Positions 32,854 through 35,164 of a stretch of 35,164 nucleotides of DNA are shown one piece after another. Origin of the DNA: Catenulispora sp. (GTDB lineage: Bacteria; Actinomycetota; Actinomycetes; Streptomycetales; Catenulisporaceae); the NCBI GenBank assembly GCA_013361685.1, contig JABFXP010000874.1, forward strand, positions 1 through 35,164, given 5' to 3'. The notes under the pieces were generated by a model. It searched no databases. It was not told the origin of the DNA and worked only from the letters and a program-made list of their open reading frames with translations. A program made the position numbers and the translations under genes. Position 1 is the stretch's first letter. Each line of letters opens with the position of its first letter.

Positions 32854-33884
32854 TGGACTTCCGGCCGACTGAAGACCAGCTGGCACTGGCCGGCGCGGTA
32901 CGCGACGTGCTGGGCAAGCACCGCTCGCCGGGCACTCCGGGCGAGGAGGTCCCCGAGACCGGCGCGGGCGGCGTGGACGTGGCCCTGTGGCGGGACCTGG
33001 CCGAACTCGGCGTCTTCGGGCTCCGGACGCCGGAGGACGCCGGCGGGCTGGGACTCGGGCACGCCGAGTCGGTACACGTCTTCGAGGAACTGGGCCGGGC
33101 CCTGGCGACCGGCCCGTACACCGCCACCGCACTGGCCGCGCCGCTGCTGCCGGAGTACGCGAGCGGCCGACACCGCGTCGGACTCAGCGATCTGACCAGC
33201 GGCGCGCCGTATTACCTGGAGCATCTGGACGCCCTCGACGCGCTGCTGGTGGTCGAGGTCGTCGACGGCGAGACCCACGTCTTCCATGGACACAGCCAGG
33301 TGCTGCGCGTGGAACCGATCGAGCTGCGCGCCGAACCGGTGCCCCATCCCGTGGACCCGTGCGTCCCGCTGCACCGGCTGTGCCAGAAGCCGCTGCGCGG
33401 CGAGATCATCGGCGACGCCGCCACGGCCGACGCGTTACTGCGCGAAGGCGCTCTGCTCACCGCCGCGTACCAGACCGGTATCGCGGCGACGCTGACCGAG
33501 CGCGCCGTGGCCTACGCCAAGCAGCGTACGCAGTTCGGCCGCGCCATCGGCTCGTTCCAAGCGGTCAAGCACCTGTGCGCGGACATGATGGCGCGCGCCG
33601 AGCTCGCGCGCGCCGCCGTCCACTCGGCCGCAGTTCTGCTCGACGACGAGCGCGCCGACCGCGGCGAGGCCGACCTGCCGGCCGCCGCGACCGCGGTGTC
33701 CGCGGCGAAACTGCTCGCCGACGACGCGGCGGTGGCGAATGCGAGGGCTGCGATCCAGGTCCACGGCGGGATGGGCTGTACGTGGGAGATGGGTCTGCAC
33801 TACTTCCTCAAGCGGGCCTGGGCCCTGTCCCTGGCCTACGGCCGCGCCGCGGAGCACGCCGACCTGATCGCCGAAGCCCTCTAA
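32853..33884 (+). CDS. acyl-CoA dehydrogenase, second subunit
   Basis: A 343-residue acyl-CoA dehydrogenase-like protein, shorter than the usual 380-400. The N-terminal helices (FRPTEDQLALAGAVRDVL, LAELGVFGLRTPEDAGGLGLG) and C-terminal bundle (ERAVAYAKQRTQFGRAIGSFQAVKHLCADM, then AIQVHGGMGCTWEMGLHYFLKRAW) are clear, but the middle beta-domain (about 95-190) is compressed and lacks the S(E/D)P.aGSD motif. Glu312 in GGMGCTWE is the likely catalytic base of such small subunits. This is the pattern of alpha2beta2 dehydrogenases such as FadE26-FadE27 or FadE28-FadE29. Translation is coupled to the first subunit through TAATG. No further pathway gene follows; the next 200 bases lead to an unrelated lipoprotein. 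Confidence 0.88.
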   Translation: MDFRPTEDQLALAGAVRDVLGKHRSPGTPGEEVPETGAGGVDVALWRDLAELGVFGLRTPEDAGGLGLGHAESVHVFEELGRALATGPYTATALAAPLLPEYASGRHRVGLSDLTSGAPYYLEHLDALDALLVVEVVDGETHVFHGHSQVLRVEPIELRAEPVPHPVDPCVPLHRLCQKPLRGEIIGDAATADALLREGALLTAAYQTGIAATLTERAVAYAKQRTQFGRAIGSFQAVKHLCADMMARAELARAAVHSAAVLLDDERADRGEADLPAAATAVSAAKLLADDAAVANARAAIQVHGGMGCTWEMGLHYFLKRAWALSLAYGRAAEHADLIAEAL

Positions 33885-33950
33885 GAGGAATCCCGCCACC
33901 GGCCGGACCGGTCACGCCTTGTCGACGCCCGGACACCTGGCGTGGCGCGA

Positions 33951-33964
33951 GTACGTGCTCGTAC
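33951..33964. repeat. short inverted repeat after the dehydrogenase operon
   Basis: GTACG (33951-33955), TGCT, CGTAC (33960-33964) forms a small perfect hairpin between the dehydrogenase operon and the next promoter. It could contribute to termination or be a regulator site for the downstream lipoprotein gene; the evidence does not decide. Confidence 0.35.
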
Positions 33965-33992
33965 ACACTCAGGCGTTGACTGATTACGAATA

Positions 33993-34021
33993 TTGACACT
34001 CCGCCACGCTGCGCCTATACC
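33993..34021 (+). promoter_or_regulatory. near-consensus housekeeping promoter
   Basis: A perfect -35 box TTGACA (33993-33998) and TATACC (34016-34021) are separated by exactly 17 bases, about 65 bases before the lipoprotein start. It is the best match to a sigma-70/HrdB promoter that I found in the window. Confidence 0.75.
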
Positions 34022-34088
34022 TGGATCCCTAGCGTAACGAAGACGACTTCCCAGCTCAGCAGCAACCGCGACCCCTGGAGCACCGGTG

Positions 34089-34976
34089 ATGACGGCGCGT
34101 CGCAGCAGCGCAACGGAGCGTCGCGGCGTCGGCACCACGCCCCGCCCGGCGGCTCTGTCCGCCGCCGTCCTGGCGGTGCTGCTGGCCGGTTCCGGCTGCG
34201 CGTCGCGCAACGCTAACACGGTGGGGGAAGCCGCGCCGGTGAATCAGGACACGGCCGCGGCGGCGAAGGACGCGGGGTTACCGCCGACGCCGGCCGCGGC
34301 GCGGATGCTGGCGCAGCCGAGGATCTCCGAGCTGCCGTCGGCGACGTCCACGGCGCCGACGAGTACGACTCCGCCGAGCACCATCGAGACGACGGGCGCC
34401 CAGACCATCGTCGATCAGATCACCAAGAATCCGCTCAGCATCGGCCTGACCCCCCTGAAGAATCCAGCAGGCCCGAACAAGCCCGTGCTGGAAGTGGTCG
34501 GGATGCCGACGTGGCTGTGGATCGAGGGACTGCCGCCGGTGCTGGAGGAGACGACCACGAGCGCGGGCGTGTCGACCACGGTCCGGGTCTGGGCAGCGCT
34601 GGATCAGGTCACCTGGAAGACCGGTGCCACGAGCGGACCGACGTTCATCTGCGGGAACGGGGCGGCGGTACCGACTCCGGGCCAGGGCTACGGCATCCCC
34701 TACCAAATCGTCGCGGACCCGGCCGGCACCGACGCTCCGAACTCGTGCGTCAACACGTTCAGCTCGCCGTATTACTCCGGGCCCAGCACAGCACGGACAG
34801 CGGGGAGCTACACGCTGACGGGGACGGCGTCGTACCACATCGCTTACACGGAGACCCCCAGCGGCGGAACGACACCGCAGCCGAAGTCTCTGGCCGGCTT
34901 TATCAACCTGACCGCGGATACCACAGCCACTCCGATAAGAGTGGGTGAAATCCAGGCATTGGCCACCAGCCCGTAA
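34089..34976 (+). CDS. putative lipoprotein with PKD-like domain
   Basis: A 295-residue exported protein. The signal peptide (TARRSSATERRG, then ALSAAVLAVLLAG) ends in GSGC (Cys37), a lipobox. A low-complexity Ala/Thr/Ser/Pro stretch (about 38-105) follows, then a globular domain (about 130-295): VVGMPTWLWIEG, STTVRVWAALDQVTWKTG, FICGNGAAVPTPGQGYGIPYQIV, CVNTFSSPYY and SYTLTGTASYHIAYT. The WLW opening, the VTWxxG strand and the Cys pair resemble the PKD-like secreted proteins found with Flp pilus genes in actinobacteria, but no pilus gene is in the window. ATG 34089 is directly preceded by a GTG (34086); GGAG is 8 bases upstream of the ATG. It is transcribed from the strong promoter at 33993-34021. 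Confidence 0.8.
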   Translation: MTARRSSATERRGVGTTPRPAALSAAVLAVLLAGSGCASRNANTVGEAAPVNQDTAAAAKDAGLPPTPAAARMLAQPRISELPSATSTAPTSTTPPSTIETTGAQTIVDQITKNPLSIGLTPLKNPAGPNKPVLEVVGMPTWLWIEGLPPVLEETTTSAGVSTTVRVWAALDQVTWKTGATSGPTFICGNGAAVPTPGQGYGIPYQIVADPAGTDAPNSCVNTFSSPYYSGPSTARTAGSYTLTGTASYHIAYTETPSGGTTPQPKSLAGFINLTADTTATPIRVGEIQALATSP

Positions 34977-35164
34977 CCAATCGGTGAAAATATCAGAGGA
35001 CTGAAATAGTCGCCGAGTGGTTAGAACACATAAGCACCCTGCAATAGCGTCACCGCCCCGCAAGCCCGGCACAGCCTTGTTCCGCCCCCGCCCCACAGCA
35101 CGGCACCGACCGTCCCGGCCCCCGAACCCCACCGGCGGCCGGCGGTCCGGCCCATCGGGAAAGA
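34977..35164. other. non-coding end of window, no feature seen
   Basis: These last 188 bases follow the lipoprotein stop. I see no intact reading frame with coding bias, no strong hairpin and no RNA gene. The first 80 bases are relatively AT-rich and the rest is C-rich. Any downstream gene starts beyond the window. Confidence 0.4.

Noticed and set aside
35005-35040. tRNA-like segment around GTCGCCGAGTGGTTAG
   Set aside because: Only a D-arm-like string is present; there is no acceptor stem, anticodon arm or T-arm at the expected spacing.
1-35164. insertion sequences, phage genes, CRISPR arrays or defence systems
   Set aside because: No transposase, integrase, terminal inverted repeats with target duplications, regular repeat-spacer arrays, nucleases or helicases were found; every sizeable gene fits envelope, metabolic or regulatory families.

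Overview
The window is GC-rich (strong G/C bias at third codon positions, many GTG starts and a few TTG starts, leaderless-looking promoters) and comes from an actinomycete. Five secreted proteins with cell-wall-binding repeat 2 (CWB2) modules in 16 kb, together with DUF5302, DUF805, a Cds1-type PLP enzyme and an EphD-like fusion, suggest a filamentous actinobacterium, perhaps Catenulispora-like. That placement is inference, because no rRNA or other marker gene is present.

Region 1 (1-16544) is a cell-envelope region. Five minus-strand genes encode large exported proteins that combine CWB2 repeats with right-handed beta-helix modules, PKD domains or an unrecognised Cys-containing domain, joined by proline-rich or collagen-like linkers. 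Between them lie a DUF7919-like protein, a small DUF5302 protein, a ThrE-type threonine/serine exporter, a lipoprotein polysaccharide deacetylase and a DUF805 membrane protein with a Gly-Tyr-Gln-Pro tail. One gap (9522-10035) holds a frameshifted gene remnant and a 100-bp direct repeat.

Region 2 (16545-24222) holds a Cds1-like PLP enzyme, then a minus-strand operon (M24 peptidase, EphD-like hydrolase/SDR fusion, PF10118 ferritin-like hydrolase) divergent from a TetR regulator. A 19-bp inverted repeat overlaps the operon's promoter. An ECF sigma factor with a membrane-anchored partner follows.

Region 3 (24223-27991) holds purU, a lipoprotein/ATP-grasp pair resembling E. coli YgiB/YgiC, and a NirB-like FAD oxidoreductase.

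Region 4 (27992-33884) looks like a catabolic locus: acyl-CoA synthetase, LLM flavin oxidoreductase, isochorismatase-fold protein and two translationally linked acyl-CoA dehydrogenases. Four copies of a 19-bp inverted repeat (consensus ATCTGACG-N3-CGTCAGAT) lie at all its promoter regions, which indicates one regulon whose regulator lies outside the window. The window ends with a lipoprotein gene behind a near-consensus housekeeping promoter.

The most original signals are the shared operator regulon, the YgiBC-like pair whose lipoprotein ends in Gly-Gly, the TetR-operon control region and the CWB2 surface-protein cluster.
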